Position numbers and translations under genes: made by a program. A stretch of 64,000 nucleotides of DNA, taken from assembly GCF_001507535.1 (NCBI RefSeq), contig NZ_LQBN01000002.1, positions 372,001 through 436,000 on the forward strand, written 5' to 3'. A model generated the notes under the pieces. The model was not told the DNA's origin and ran no database searches. It saw only the letters and a list, made by a program, of their open reading frames with translations. This document shows, in pieces, positions 37,314 to 46,894 of the stretch. This stretch comes from Thiomicrospira sp. WB1. GTDB lineage: Bacteria > Pseudomonadota > Gammaproteobacteria > Thiomicrospirales > Thiomicrospiraceae. Positions within the stretch are counted from its first letter, which is position 1; every line of letters begins with the position of its first letter.

Positions 37314-39914
37314 TTACTCTTCTGCTTGATCGACCGCTTTCTCAGCTTCTGAACCGGCCTCTGCGTCATCATCCGGCAACTCTTCGGCCTGAACATCGAC
37401 CACGGCCAGACCGACCACTTTTTCGCCTTTACCGACGTTGATCAGCTTCACGCCCTGGGTATTGCGCCCCACCACCGATACGCCTTCAACCTGGGTTCGA
37501 ACCAGCGTGCCTTTATTGGTGATGAGGACCACTTCCTGGTCGGGCTTGACCGCGACCGACTTGACCACCTGGCCATTGCGCTCAGACTGTTTGATCGAAA
37601 TCACACCCTGACCACCGCGGTTAATGGTTGAATAGTCATCCACAGGCGTGCACTTGCCAAAGCCATGCTCGGTTGCGGTCAGAATCAATGTATCCGGCTG
37701 CGCCACCTGCATACTGACAATGTGCATGTCGTCTTTCAGCTTCATGCCACGCACGCCCCGGGCCTGACGTCCCATGACCCGGACATCGGTCTCCTGAAAG
37801 CGAATCGCTTTGCCCACATTGGAGAACAGCATAATGTCCTGTTCCCCATCGGTCAGCGCCGTACCGACCAGAGCGTCATCCTCCAGCAAATCCAACGCAA
37901 TGATGCCATTGGCTCGGGGGCGTGAGAAATCACTCAGCGCCACCCGTTTGACCGTGGACTGTCGCGTCGCCATAAAGACGTAATACCCCTCAGAGAACTC
38001 GGATACTGGCAAAATCGAAGTAATGAATTCGTCTTTTTCCAAAGGCAGGACATTAACGATCGGCTTGCCTTTGGCACCGCGCCCGGCCAATGGCAACTGC
38101 CAGGTTTTCTGCCAGTAGAGTTTGCCTCGGTTGGAGAAACACAACAGCATATCGTGGGTGTTGGCCACCAGAATCTGATCGACCTCATCGTCCTCTTTCA
38201 TCTGGGTCGCCGATTTACCGCGTCCGCCTCGTCGCTGCGCCTGATAATCCGAAAGCGGCTGGGTTTTGATGTAGCCGTCCTGCGACAAGGTCACGATGCG
38301 ATCTTCACTGGCAATCAGGTCTTCGGCTTCCAGATCCTGATAGGAATGATCGATTTCCGTACGCCGCGCGTCACCGAAATCATCAATAACCTGAAGCAAC
38401 TCTTCTCGAACCACTTGGGTCAACTTGTCCGGATTACGTAAGATTTCCAGGTATTCGGCAATGCGCTCGATCAACTCACGGTATTCTTCCAGGATTTTGT
38501 CCTGTTCCAACCCGGTCAGCTTGTGCAGACGCATTTCCAGAATGGCTTGCGCCTGTACCGGTGAAAGCTTGTATACATCCTCCCCCACGGCGCCGAAACC
38601 ATCTGCCAAGTCCTCCGGACGAATGTCATCCAGCTCAACGCGTTCCAACAACTGCTTCACATGGCCAATCGCCCAATCGCGCGACAGCATCCGCTCTTTG
38701 GCCACCGCCGGAGTGGGTGAGTCTTTGATCAGTTCAATCATCTCATCGATGTTGGTCAATGCCAGCGCCAGCCCTTCAAGCAAATGGGCCTTCTCGCGTG
38801 CTTTGCGCAAATCATAAATGGTACGACGAGTGACCACTTCCCGACGGTGCTTGATAAAGGCTTCCAGAATCTGCTTCAGATTCAGAAGCTTGGGCTGGCC
38901 ATCAATCAGAGCGACCATGTTGATGCCAAACACCGTCTGCATCGCGGTTTGTTTATAGAGGTTATTGATCAGCACTTCCGGCACTTCGCCTTTGCGTACC
39001 TCAATCACAATGCGCATGCCTTCCTTGTCGGACTCATCCCGCAAAGCACTGATGCCCTCGATTTTTTTATCCTTCACCAGTTCGGCGATACGCTCGATCA
39101 GCTTGGCCTTGTTCACCAGATAAGGAATTTCATCGACCACAATCGATGCTTTGCCTTTGGCATCGGTTTCGATGTGCGTACGGGCGCGCATGTGGACACG
39201 ACCGCGACCGGTTTCATAGGCTTCGCGAATGCCTTTGGTCCCGTTGATGATGCCGTGGGTTGGAAAATCCGGTCCGGGCAGATGTTCCATCAACTCACTG
39301 ATCGAACTTTCCGGACGATCGATCAGAGCCACACAGGCCTCAATCGTCTCATTGATATTGTGCGGAGGGATATTGGTGGCCATCCCCACCGCAATCCCGG
39401 AGGAGCCATTCACCAGAAGGTTGGGGATGCGAGTGGGCAATACCACCGGTTCATGTTCGGATTCGTCATAGTTGGGATTGAAATCGACGGTTTCTTTGTC
39501 CAGATCGGCCAACAGCTCATGCGCAACCTTGGCCATGCGCACTTCGGTGTAACGCATCGCCGCCGGCGCATCGCCATCGATGGAACCAAAGTTCCCCTGC
39601 CCGTCGACCAGCATGTAGCGCAAAGAAAAAGGCTGCGCCATACGTACGATGGTGTCATAGACCGCACTGTCCCCGTGCGGATGGTATTTACCGATGACAT
39701 CACCCACGATACGAGCCGATTTTTTATAGGGCCGGTTCCAGCCATTGCCCAGCTCATTCATGGCGTAGAGCACACGGCGATGAACCGGCTTGAGGCCGTC
39801 TCGTACATCGGGCAACGCCCGCCCGACAATCACACTCATCGCATAACTGAGGTAGGACTGCTCCATTTCATCTTCAAGGGAGATCGGCAGGATTTCTCTG
39901 GCAAACTCTGACAT
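37314..39914 (-). CDS. gyrA: DNA gyrase subunit A
   Basis: An 866-residue gyrase subunit. With start 39914 the residue numbers match E. coli: catalytic Tyr122 in [11 protein letters not shown], and the quinolone-determining residues Ser83 and Asp87 in [13 protein letters not shown] are the unmutated forms. The GyrA box is QRRGGRG ([11 protein letters not shown]) and the beta-pinwheel repeats follow. The tail is highly acidic ([20 protein letters not shown]). ATG 39920 is in frame two codons upstream but sits too close to the ribosome site. Divergent from ubiG. Confidence 0.97.
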   Translation of the reverse strand: MSEFAREILPISLEDEMEQSYLSYAMSVIVGRALPDVRDGLKPVHRRVLYAMNELGNGWNRPYKKSARIVGDVIGKYHPHGDSAVYDTIVRMAQPFSLRYMLVDGQGNFGSIDGDAPAAMRYTEVRMAKVAHELLADLDKETVDFNPNYDESEHEPVVLPTRIPNLLVNGSSGIAVGMATNIPPHNINETIEACVALIDRPESSISELMEHLPGPDFPTHGIINGTKGIREAYETGRGRVHMRARTHIETDAKGKASIVVDEIPYLVNKAKLIERIAELVKDKKIEGISALRDESDKEGMRIVIEVRKGEVPEVLINNLYKQTAMQTVFGINMVALIDGQPKLLNLKQILEAFIKHRREVVTRRTIYDLRKAREKAHLLEGLALALTNIDEMIELIKDSPTPAVAKERMLSRDWAIGHVKQLLERVELDDIRPEDLADGFGAVGEDVYKLSPVQAQAILEMRLHKLTGLEQDKILEEYRELIERIAEYLEILRNPDKLTQVVREELLQVIDDFGDARRTEIDHSYQDLEAEDLIASEDRIVTLSQDGYIKTQPLSDYQAQRRGGRGKSATQMKEDDEVDQILVANTHDMLLCFSNRGKLYWQKTWQLPLAGRGAKGKPIVNVLPLEKDEFITSILPVSEFSEGYYVFMATRQSTVKRVALSDFSRPRANGIIALDLLEDDALVGTALTDGEQDIMLFSNVGKAIRFQETDVRVMGRQARGVRGMKLKDDMHIVSMQVAQPDTLILTATEHGFGKCTPVDDYSTINRGGQGVISIKQSERNGQVVKSVAVKPDQEVVLITNKGTLVRTQVEGVSVVGRNTQGVKLINVGKGEKVVGLAVVDVQAEELPDDDAEAGSEAEKAVDQAEE

Positions 39915-40024
39915 AGGCATTTCTTCTCTGATTATTGAGCGGCCGCGTTTTTATATTATGAAGGGGTTGCAACCGGGTTCGAGCCGGATGAAGCCACCCC
40001 ATCCGACGCTAAAAAATTTGCCGT

Positions 40025-40030
40025 ATTATA
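40025..40030 (-). promoter_or_regulatory. Possible gyrA -10 element
   Basis: TATAAT on the minus strand, about 110 bases before gyrA. No good -35 is seen at the right distance. Confidence 0.35.
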
Positions 40031-40085
40031 CCTTAAAATGCCCCAAGAAAGCGAATATGACAAGCCAACAGGCCGGGCCAGGATT

Positions 40086-40094
40086 TGCTATACT
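40086..40094 (+). promoter_or_regulatory. Possible extended -10 promoter of ubiG
   Basis: TGC-TATACT fits an extended -10 element 44 bases before the ubiG start. No clear -35 accompanies it. Confidence 0.4.
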
Positions 40095-40137
40095 TCAGAT
40101 TCTGTTTTTTGAGCCAGACGCGAGTAGCAAACCGACC

Positions 40138-40848
40138 ATGACTTCCGCTGAACACAATGCCGATCCGGCTGAATTGAACCGCTTCAATGCTCACGCTCAA
40201 AATTGGTGGGATCAAAACGGTGAATTCAAAGCATTGCACGCAATCAACCCGCTCAGGGTCGCTTTTATGCAGAACCATGTGTCACTGACTTCTCAGCGGA
40301 TTCTGGACATCGGCTGCGGTGGCGGCATTTTGTCAGAGGCAATGGCGAAAGCAGGCGCAGACGTCACAGGGATTGACCTGGCCGATGACGTGCTGACCGT
40401 CGCTCGGCTTCATGCAATGGAAGCAAACCTGAGCATTGACTATCAGACCGTCAGTGCCGAAAGCAAAGCCGAAAACGAGCCCGAGCACTATGACTGTGTG
40501 ACCTGCATGGAGATGCTTGAGCACGTCCCGGACCCGGCCAGTGTCATTCAGGCTGCCAGTCATGCACTCAAGCCCGGCGGATGGCTGTTTGTTTCCACCA
40601 TCAACCGCCACCCCAAAGCTTATGCGCTGGCGATCGTGGCCGCGGAACGACTGTTGAATCTGGTTCCGGCCGGAACACACCAATATGACAAGCTGCTCAA
40701 GCCTTCGGAACTTGAGCGTATGGGCCGCCAGAGCGGCCTAAACCTGCAGGCCAGCGCGGGCATTGACTACAACCCCCTTCTGAAACGTTGCCGCCTGACT
40801 CACGACCTGCGCGTCAACTACCTGCTGGCGTTTCGAAAACCTTTTTAA
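40138..40848 (+). CDS. ubiG: Ubiquinone biosynthesis O-methyltransferase
   Basis: A 236-residue SAM-dependent methyltransferase for both O-methylations in ubiquinone synthesis. The start MTSAEHNADPAELNRFNAHA and NWWDQNGEFKALHAINPLR match UbiG. The SAM motif is ILDIGCGGGILSEAMAKAGA and the end reads GIDYNPLLKRCRLTHDLRVNYLLA. The longer in-frame start is rejected because it has no family similarity. It begins the ubiG-mupP-yciK cluster. Confidence 0.95.
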   Translation: MTSAEHNADPAELNRFNAHAQNWWDQNGEFKALHAINPLRVAFMQNHVSLTSQRILDIGCGGGILSEAMAKAGADVTGIDLADDVLTVARLHAMEANLSIDYQTVSAESKAENEPEHYDCVTCMEMLEHVPDPASVIQAASHALKPGGWLFVSTINRHPKAYALAIVAAERLLNLVPAGTHQYDKLLKPSELERMGRQSGLNLQASAGIDYNPLLKRCRLTHDLRVNYLLAFRKPF

Positions 40849-40876
40849 CTCAACTGACAAGTGATCCTCAATCCCC

Positions 40877-41530
40877 ATGAAATGTGTGCTGTTTGACCTG
40901 GACGGAACCCTGCTGGATACGTCCTATGACTTTGCCTATGCGCTCAACCAAACCTGTCGTCATTATGGTGTGCGTCCCCTGCACTACCAGACCATCCGAA
41001 AAACGGTTTCGCAAGGCGGTCTCGCCATGACACAACTGGCCTTTCCCAATTTGTCCGATGCCGAAATCCAGGAGCGACGCGAACATTTTTTGTCCGTGTA
41101 TTACCGCCACATTGATCATCACACACGTTTGTTTCCGGGCTTGGAAGGCGGTTTGAAGCACCTGGCTGAAAACAAGATTCCCTGGGGCATCGTGACCAAT
41201 AAGCCCACCTGGCTGACCGAACGATTGCTGGAGACTCTGACCTTTCCCAGCGAACCCAAAACGGTCATTTGTGGCGACACCTTGGCTCAGAAAAAACCCA
41301 ATCCGGAACCCATGTGGCTTGCGGCCGAACAAAGCGGGGTTTCGCCCAAAGACTGTCTCTATCTGGGGGACCACCCCAGAGACATCGAAGCCGGCGTCAA
41401 CGCTGGCATGCAAACCGGCGCGGCGTTGTTTGGCTACCTACCGGAAGGCGCCGGCGAGGATGCCTGGCCCGCCGACTTCCACTTTGAAACCCCGATTGAA
41501 ATCAGCCATTTTTTACAGGAGCGTTTATGA
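40877..41530 (+). CDS. mupP: HAD phosphatase, MupP/Gph family
   Basis: A 217-residue haloacid dehalogenase phosphatase. Motif I is FDLDGTLLDT, motif II GIVTNKP, motif III/IV KKPNPEP and YLGDHPRDIEAG. In pseudomonads the gene between ubiG and yciK encodes MupP, the N-acetylmuramate 6-phosphate phosphatase of cell wall recycling; the same synteny here makes that likely. Phosphoglycolate phosphatase (Gph) is the alternative and would also be useful to a Calvin-cycle organism. The stop overlaps the yciK start by four bases. Confidence 0.75.
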   Translation: MKCVLFDLDGTLLDTSYDFAYALNQTCRHYGVRPLHYQTIRKTVSQGGLAMTQLAFPNLSDAEIQERREHFLSVYYRHIDHHTRLFPGLEGGLKHLAENKIPWGIVTNKPTWLTERLLETLTFPSEPKTVICGDTLAQKKPNPEPMWLAAEQSGVSPKDCLYLGDHPRDIEAGVNAGMQTGAALFGYLPEGAGEDAWPADFHFETPIEISHFLQERL

Positions 41531-42228
41531 GTGCCATTTTGATTACGGGCGCCGCTCAGGGACTGGGACGCAGTCTGGCCTTGGCGCTGGCCAACACGCT
41601 TAACACCCCAACCGACCTGGTATTGCTGGACAAAGATCAGAAAGCGCTGAACCTGCTCTATGACGAATTGATCTCTCTGAACTCTACTCAGGTTGAACCG
41701 GCCCTGTATCCCATGGACCTGAGCGGCGCCGAGCCACGACATTTCCAACAGCTGGCGCAGGCCCTGCATGAGTTGGGCGGTGTTGACAGCGTCTGGCTCA
41801 ATGCCGCCGAACTGCCCGCGTTTACCCCCATCGCTCATTTTGATGAAGCCCAATGGCTGCAATTGTTGCAGACCAATCTGACGGCCAATTTTTATCTGAT
41901 GAAAGCCCTGTTGCCGGTCTTAAACGACAATGCTGATCTGATCACCATTCTCGACCAACAAACCGGGCAGAACCCAGCTTATTATGGCGCCTATGGCGTT
42001 GCTAAAGCCGGCCTGGCACAACTGATGACCACCGTCGCGGCCGAACACAGCGATCAAAACTGGCATTTTTACCAGGCCTGGTTACCCGCGTTTCAATCCA
42101 ATACCCGCTCACGACAGTTTCCGTCCGAAAACCCGGCCACTCTGCCCCACCACGAACAGATAGCCAACGAGCTGATGGCAGCATTGCAACAAACAGCCAC
42201 GCCGGCCTGGTGGGTCAAACTCAATTAG
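41527..42228 (+). CDS. YciK-like short-chain dehydrogenase
   Basis: A 233-residue SDR protein placed like yciK. It has the cofactor motif ITGAAQGLGRSLALAL, NAAEL in place of NNAG, and the catalytic YGVAK. The usual Ser before the YxxxK is not evident: the segment reads ILDQQTGQNPAYYGAYGVAK. Substrate is unknown for the family. The gene contains an iterated palindrome (read Y-Q-A-W-L) and converges with the CIA30 gene with an 8-base overlap. Confidence 0.8.
   Translation: MSAILITGAAQGLGRSLALALANTLNTPTDLVLLDKDQKALNLLYDELISLNSTQVEPALYPMDLSGAEPRHFQQLAQALHELGGVDSVWLNAAELPAFTPIAHFDEAQWLQLLQTNLTANFYLMKALLPVLNDNADLITILDQQTGQNPAYYGAYGVAKAGLAQLMTTVAAEHSDQNWHFYQAWLPAFQSNTRSRQFPSENPATLPHHEQIANELMAALQQTATPAWWVKLN
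42071..42082. repeat. Iterated palindrome ACCAGGCCTGGT, copy 10
   Basis: Perfect copy inside the yciK-like gene, with TTTTT on the left and TACCC on the right; read Y-Q-A-W-L. Confidence 0.95.
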
Positions 42229-42718
42229 CTGGCGACCGATAAATCCCCATTGCCTTCACCCGCAGTGACACGTCCATGGCCTCGCCACCAATCAAGAGCG
42301 AACATTTGGTCACGCGCGCCAGGTTTAAGCGGGTTTTTGTCCGGTAAGGCTCGAAGGCAGAAAAAGGCGCATAAAAACGTTGCCACGCCGTGCCGACCAC
42401 CGCGCTCTGCCGATACGACTGCCACGGCAACCAAAGCTGAGAAGATTTAAGCACCCAGTCCACAGACACCGCCGAATCCGAACAGGCATCCATATAAAGA
42501 CCGGTATAGGACGCAAGTGACGCGATGCCTTTCAAAGGCCACTGCACCTGCACAAACCCGCCGTTGTCATCCAGACTGATGTGGCAGGTCAAGTGAAGCC
42601 CGCTGTCATCCGACTGCATCTGCGCCTGTGAATGTCCGCCCATCACCTGATCGGTCACCAGACGCCAACGGTTGTGATGAGGGGCATCAGCCCCCTGGTA
42701 TAAGGGATGGTGTTCCAT
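42221..42718 (-). CDS. CIA30 domain protein
   Basis: A 165-residue protein of the CIA30 family (named after complex I intermediate-associated protein 30). The diagnostic part is WRLVTDQVMGGHSQ followed by LTCHISLDDNGGFVQVQWPL; the rest is a galactose-binding-like beta fold. No signal peptide is seen. The role of bacterial members is not established. It is divergent from the DMT transporter at 42891. Confidence 0.82.
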   Translation of the reverse strand: MEHHPLYQGADAPHHNRWRLVTDQVMGGHSQAQMQSDDSGLHLTCHISLDDNGGFVQVQWPLKGIASLASYTGLYMDACSDSAVSVDWVLKSSQLWLPWQSYRQSAVVGTAWQRFYAPFSAFEPYRTKTRLNLARVTKCSLLIGGEAMDVSLRVKAMGIYRSPAN

Positions 42719-42890
42719 GGTGTGTCCTCCAAAGCAAAATAATCCGATATCTTTATCACCTTACCACTGCGCTGACACATTGGAAACCGATTGATTTTGC
42801 CTTGCCCTCTTTCGTATGAAAGCTTGAAAATGTTACGGTTTCAGAACATTCACAGCGTTTTAAAACGCGCGGCAACATAGGAGGGCACTG

Positions 42891-43802
42891 ATGTCGATGC
42901 TCTCTCCCTCTCTACGCAAACCACTCTCCCTCTCTGTGCGCCACTTTGGCCCGCTTCTGGTGATCATTGCCGCCATTTTCTGGGGCATTACCGGCGGACT
43001 GGGAGGGTGGTTGATGGCCAATGGCTGGGACCCGCTAACCATTGCCTTCTATCGTGGCAGCGTGGGCTGGCTGTTTGTGAGCGTCTGGTTGCTATGGCAC
43101 CCCGGACACAGCGGTCTGAACAATCCCTGGCTGTGGCTCTGGTCAGTGGTCGCAGGCCTTGGCATCGCAGGAAATTTTACGTTTTACTTCATCAGCATCG
43201 CCCAGGGCAGTGTGGCTGTGGCCGCCACACTGATGTATTGCGCGCCCGTGTTCGTGTTGCTGATTTCGTTTGCCTTAAAGCTGGAAACACCGACTTTTGC
43301 CAAATGGAGTGCCATGGCGGTGGTGAGCTTCGGCATTGTTCTACTCACTCAGGTCTATCAATCCGGTGCCAGCCATGTCAGCTTTTTTGGGGTCATTGCG
43401 GGCTTACTGGCGGGGCTCGCCTATGCCGGGTTTATATTTGGCCTCAAATACGCTGCCCCCCACGGCAGTCCACAGGCCATACTGATGATCGCTTTTTCGG
43501 TCCTGGTCATCCTGCTGGCAGGCTTGGTGGATGGGCACGAGGTCATGGCAGCGATTCAGAGCCAGCATGTGTTGTGGTTTGCGGGCATTGGTGTATTGGG
43601 GGCGGGACTCTCATTCATTCTTTATGTGATCGGGCTACACCACACCGCGCCCGCCGTCGCTGCGATCATTGCCATGGTCGAGCCTGTGACCGCGTCCATT
43701 CTGGGCGTCTGGTTGCTCAACCAGGGCCTTGAACCGGTTCAACTTCTGGGCATGGGCCTGATTTTGGCGACGGTCACAGCACTCAGCCGTGCGTCGGCCT
43801 GA
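42891..43802 (+). CDS. EamA/DMT-family transporter
   Basis: A 303-residue permease with ten predicted hydrophobic helices in two EamA repeats (ITGGLGGWLMANGWDPLTIA; AYAGFIFGLKYAAPHGSP; ALVMVEPVTAS-like IAMVEPVTASILG). It starts with a basic N-terminal segment, and an AGGAGG site precedes the ATG. The exported metabolite cannot be told from the sequence. Confidence 0.9.
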   Translation: MSMLSPSLRKPLSLSVRHFGPLLVIIAAIFWGITGGLGGWLMANGWDPLTIAFYRGSVGWLFVSVWLLWHPGHSGLNNPWLWLWSVVAGLGIAGNFTFYFISIAQGSVAVAATLMYCAPVFVLLISFALKLETPTFAKWSAMAVVSFGIVLLTQVYQSGASHVSFFGVIAGLLAGLAYAGFIFGLKYAAPHGSPQAILMIAFSVLVILLAGLVDGHEVMAAIQSQHVLWFAGIGVLGAGLSFILYVIGLHHTAPAVAAIIAMVEPVTASILGVWLLNQGLEPVQLLGMGLILATVTALSRASA

Positions 43803-43810
43803 AACGCCGA

Positions 43811-43827
43811 CGCGGGAAAAGCCCGCG
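43811..43827. terminator. Short GC hairpin between convergent genes
   Basis: CGCGGG and CCCGCG around a 5-base AAAAG loop, between the convergent DMT transporter and DUF445 genes. No T run follows on either strand, so termination here is uncertain. Confidence 0.4.
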
Positions 43828-43841
43828 AGGCTCAATTCCGA

Positions 43842-44570
43842 TCAGGCTCCGACAAACCTGGCCAGAAACGCAGACGCCAGGCCGATCAACCCACCAAGCA
43901 CGCCGCCCCAGATGACGAGCCAGCTCAGATGGTCCTTGATCAATGTCTGCACAATGACCTTGACCGATTCAGGGGTCAGCTCGGCCAGGCGTGCTTCAAT
44001 GATTCTGGAAACGTCTTGCTGGAGCCTGTCAAGCACATCCGGACGGTCCATCTGACTGTTCATTTGCGCATGCAAAACGTCCTGAAATTCATCGGATTGC
44101 GTCACCTCCTGCAGCGCTGACTTCAAGTTGGTCAGAAAAGGCGTTTTCAAACTCTGCAAGGCTTTTTCGCCGCCAAATAGACTCAAAGCACCACCGAATT
44201 TGGAGGCCAGAATGACCTCACTGAGGCGATCGTAAGCGGGCGTCAGATCAGCCTGTTCGATCAATGGAGACAGATCGATGCGCTGCGTTTCGGTCTCTGA
44301 AAACAAAAACCGTTCAATATTGTCCTGAGTGAAAAACTGCGTCATCATCAAGCGATGCAATGCGGCGGTCACGTCATCAAAACGGGCAGCAATGACCCCG
44401 GAGCCGGCCATGCCCGGCACTTTTTCAAACAACATATGAATGGCCAGCGCATTGGTCAGGGCACCGGACAAAGCAAAGCCACCCGCCCAAAACGCCATGG
44501 GCCAATCAAAAATCAACCCGGCCAGCAACAACGTTATGGCTGAAAAATAAACCAGACTGACCAGGTTCAT
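43842..44570 (-). CDS. DUF445 membrane protein
   Basis: A 242-residue DUF445 protein, function unknown. The diagnostic part is the N-terminal membrane region with GALTNALAIHMLFEKVPGMAGSGVI, then a long helical soluble part, and a C-terminal helix (WLVIWGGVLGGLIGLASAFLARF). Its start overlaps the rluB stop by four bases, so the two are translated together. Confidence 0.85.
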   Translation of the reverse strand: MNLVSLVYFSAITLLLAGLIFDWPMAFWAGGFALSGALTNALAIHMLFEKVPGMAGSGVIAARFDDVTAALHRLMMTQFFTQDNIERFLFSETETQRIDLSPLIEQADLTPAYDRLSEVILASKFGGALSLFGGEKALQSLKTPFLTNLKSALQEVTQSDEFQDVLHAQMNSQMDRPDVLDRLQQDVSRIIEARLAELTPESVKVIVQTLIKDHLSWLVIWGGVLGGLIGLASAFLARFVGA

Positions 44571-45484
44571 CGTGGCTTGCGCCCTTTTTTGTTGAAGCCG
44601 GGCTTGCCTTTGGCAGGCTGACTGCGGCTGTGCATACGCTTGCGCGTGGCCGCGTTTTTGGGCAAGGCCGCCTGATCGGGCCTGGGATCGGGTGGCAGCC
44701 CCACCTGGGTCAACAGCTCGTTAACCTGCTTCCAGGTCAGTTCGCGAGTTTTCCCCTGGCGCAAATCGCGTGGCAAGCTCCAGTCCCCATAGCGGGTACG
44801 GATCAAACGATTGACCTGAAGCCCGACGGCTTCAAACAAACGACGCACTTCGCGGTTGCGGCCTTCTTTGAGCGACACCTTCAACCAGTGATTGGCGGAA
44901 TCCTGGTCCTGTTGGGGCAGGCGCGAAACCTGATCAAACGATGCGGGACCGTCTTCCAGCTGCACGCCTTTTTTCAATTGGGCCAGACGCTCGTCGGTCA
45001 ATTTACCGAACACCCGCACCGAATAAACCCGGCTTAACTGCTGGGAAGGATGCATCAGGCGGCTGGCCAGCTCACCATTATTGGTAAACAGCAACAGGCC
45101 TGAGGTATTCAAATCCAGCCGCCCCACACTTACCCAGCGGCTGTTGATGATGCGCGGCAAAGCCGCAAAAACGGTGGCCCGTCCCTGTTCGTCCTGACGG
45201 CTGCAGACCTCCCCTTCGGGTTTGTTATACAGCAATACACGCGTCAGTTGCGGTGCCAGACGGGTGGCTTTGATGCGCTGGCCATCCACTTCAATCCGGT
45301 CAGAGAGATGGGCCCGGTCTCCCAGTCTGGCCGGTTTGCCATTGACCGAAACGCGTCCCTGTTCAATCAATTTTTCGACCCCGCGTCGGGATCCGACGCC
45401 GCCGCGTGCCAGAATTTTTTGCAACTTTTCCGTTTCAGAGGCGACCGTGGCCTGAGAGGGTTGCGAAATGGGTGTTTTGCTCAT
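44567..45484 (-). CDS. rluB: 23S rRNA pseudouridine(2605) synthase
   Basis: A 305-residue pseudouridine synthase of the RluB/RsuA group. It has an N-terminal S4 RNA-binding domain (KLQKILARGGVGSRRGVEKL), the catalytic Asp in GRLDLNTSGLLLFTNNGEL, and the late motif EGRNREVRRLFEAVG. The C-terminal extension is basic (RKRMHSRSQPAKGKPGFNKK). It lies in a minus-strand group with the M50 peptidase and yciO, as in many gammaproteobacteria. Confidence 0.92.
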   Translation of the reverse strand: MSKTPISQPSQATVASETEKLQKILARGGVGSRRGVEKLIEQGRVSVNGKPARLGDRAHLSDRIEVDGQRIKATRLAPQLTRVLLYNKPEGEVCSRQDEQGRATVFAALPRIINSRWVSVGRLDLNTSGLLLFTNNGELASRLMHPSQQLSRVYSVRVFGKLTDERLAQLKKGVQLEDGPASFDQVSRLPQQDQDSANHWLKVSLKEGRNREVRRLFEAVGLQVNRLIRTRYGDWSLPRDLRQGKTRELTWKQVNELLTQVGLPPDPRPDQAALPKNAATRKRMHSRSQPAKGKPGFNKKGRKPR

Positions 45485-45508
45485 AAGCGAAAATTCCTTA
45501 AAAAGGCA

Positions 45509-46168
45509 TTAAAGCCACGTAAATAACATCTGGCGCAGCCACAAAAACGGGCCGGAAATCAACGGGCCGAGTATGCCCAGAAACAGCAGGCCCAAAAGAA
45601 TAAACAAACCATAAGGTTCCAGTCGATAATAATGCCAGACCCACTTACGAGGCAAAAACGCGGCCAGTACGCGGCTGCCATCCAAAGGCGGCAGCGGCAG
45701 CAGATTCAGGACCATCAGCAATAAATTAATGGTGACCCCCGCAACCCCCGCATAGAGCAGAAATTGCGCACTGCCCGTCCCCCCACTTTCAAGCGTGGCG
45801 CCCAGACTCATGGCCACTTTGATCAGCGCCAGCCAGCCCAGCGCCATCACCAGATTGGCCGCAGGCCCGGCAAGGGCGACCCAAGCCATATCACGTTGTG
45901 GACGTTTGAAATTGCGTTGTGACACCGGCACGGCCTTGGCCCAGCCAAACACAAAGCCGCCCAGAAACAACAGTGCCAACGGAACCAGGACCGTGCCGAT
46001 GGGATCAATGTGTTTGAATGGATTGAGGGTGACCCGTCCCAGCATGCGTGCGGTCTGGTCACCCAGACGGGATGCCATCCAGCCATGCGCTACTTCGTGC
46101 AGAGTGATGGCCAGCAGTACGGGCAGCGACCAGACGGCCAGCGTTTGCATGGGGTTCAATTCAAACAC
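45509..46168 (-). CDS. Site-2 protease family (M50) membrane peptidase
   Basis: A 219-residue intramembrane metalloprotease. The zinc motif HEVAH is at residues 24-28 and the third ligand region is NLLPLPPLDGSRVL. About five or six hydrophobic helices are present. It lacks PDZ and CBS domains, so it belongs to the small YwhC-like class found next to rluB and yciO genes. Its substrate is unknown. Confidence 0.9.
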   Translation of the reverse strand: MFELNPMQTLAVWSLPVLLAITLHEVAHGWMASRLGDQTARMLGRVTLNPFKHIDPIGTVLVPLALLFLGGFVFGWAKAVPVSQRNFKRPQRDMAWVALAGPAANLVMALGWLALIKVAMSLGATLESGGTGSAQFLLYAGVAGVTINLLLMVLNLLPLPPLDGSRVLAAFLPRKWVWHYYRLEPYGLFILLGLLFLGILGPLISGPFLWLRQMLFTWL

Positions 46169-46183
46169 AATGGCCTCCTGAAT

Positions 46184-46819
46184 TCATTCGCCGGGTTGAG
46201 TAAACGCGCCCTGCCCCTGACGGATCAGTTGCGGGACATCGTCGGTGAAGTCAATGATGGTGGTGGGCTCAAATCCACAGTGCCCGCCGTCGACCACGCC
46301 ATCCAGCGCATGGCCGATCGTTTCCTGAATTTCCCACGGGTCGGTCATCGGGACCGTTTCCCCCGGCAGGATGAGGGAGACGGTAATCAGTGGCTGCTCA
46401 AAACAGTCCAAAATCGCCCGGGCAACGGCATTCGGCGTTACACGAAGACCGATGTATTTTTTCTTGGGACTTTGCAGCCGTCGCGGCACCTCGCGACTGG
46501 CCGGTAAAATAAACGTATAAGGCCCGGGCAAACTGGCTTTCAGGTAGCGAAATTGCGTGTTTCCCACCTTGGCGTAGGAAGACAGATGGCTGAGGTCATG
46601 ACACATCAGCGCAAAGGGATGCTTGGGATCAAGCTGGCGAATCTCACGAATCCGATCCGCGCCTTCCTTGTTGTCGAGCAGACACCCCAATGCGTAACCG
46701 GATTCGGTGGGATAGGCAATCACCCCGCCCTGCTGCAACAGATCGGCGACCTGCCCCACTAGCCTCGGCTGCGGTGTTTCGGGATGAATGGCGATGTACT
46801 CACATGCGTTCTTGGCCAT
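46184..46819 (-). CDS. yciO: YciO-type Sua5/YrdC family protein
   Basis: A 211-residue protein of the threonylcarbamoyl-AMP synthase superfamily. It has the YrdC motifs GVIAYPTESGYALGC, RLQSPKKKYIGLRV and a C-terminal DVPQLIRQGQG. It matches YciO rather than TsaC in its length and neighbours. Its exact role is uncertain in the family. Start 46819 (MAKNACEYIAIHP) is used; a TTG frame farther upstream begins within the palindrome and is rejected. Confidence 0.88.
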   Translation of the reverse strand: MAKNACEYIAIHPETPQPRLVGQVADLLQQGGVIAYPTESGYALGCLLDNKEGADRIREIRQLDPKHPFALMCHDLSHLSSYAKVGNTQFRYLKASLPGPYTFILPASREVPRRLQSPKKKYIGLRVTPNAVARAILDCFEQPLITVSLILPGETVPMTDPWEIQETIGHALDGVVDGGHCGFEPTTIIDFTDDVPQLIRQGQGAFTQPGE

Positions 46820-46867
46820 ATCGCTCTGTCTTTTCCTCTCTATGCGATGCTCTGGAGTGGTTTTTTT

Positions 46868-46879
46868 ACCAGGCCTGGT
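46868..46879. repeat. Iterated palindrome ACCAGGCCTGGT, copy 11
   Basis: Perfect copy between the PHP-domain gene and yciO, with seven T on the left and CAAAA on the right. Confidence 0.95.
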
Positions 46880-46894
46880 CAAAACCGGACTGCA

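Noticed and set aside
38784-39911. 375-codon open frame antisense to gyrA
   Set aside because: Fully inside gyrA, with no family pattern. gyrA is certain, so this is a mirror frame.
46820-46882. Longer yciO starting at 46882
   Set aside because: The start would be a TTG next to the palindrome, and the added residues have no family similarity; ATG 46819 fits the known length.
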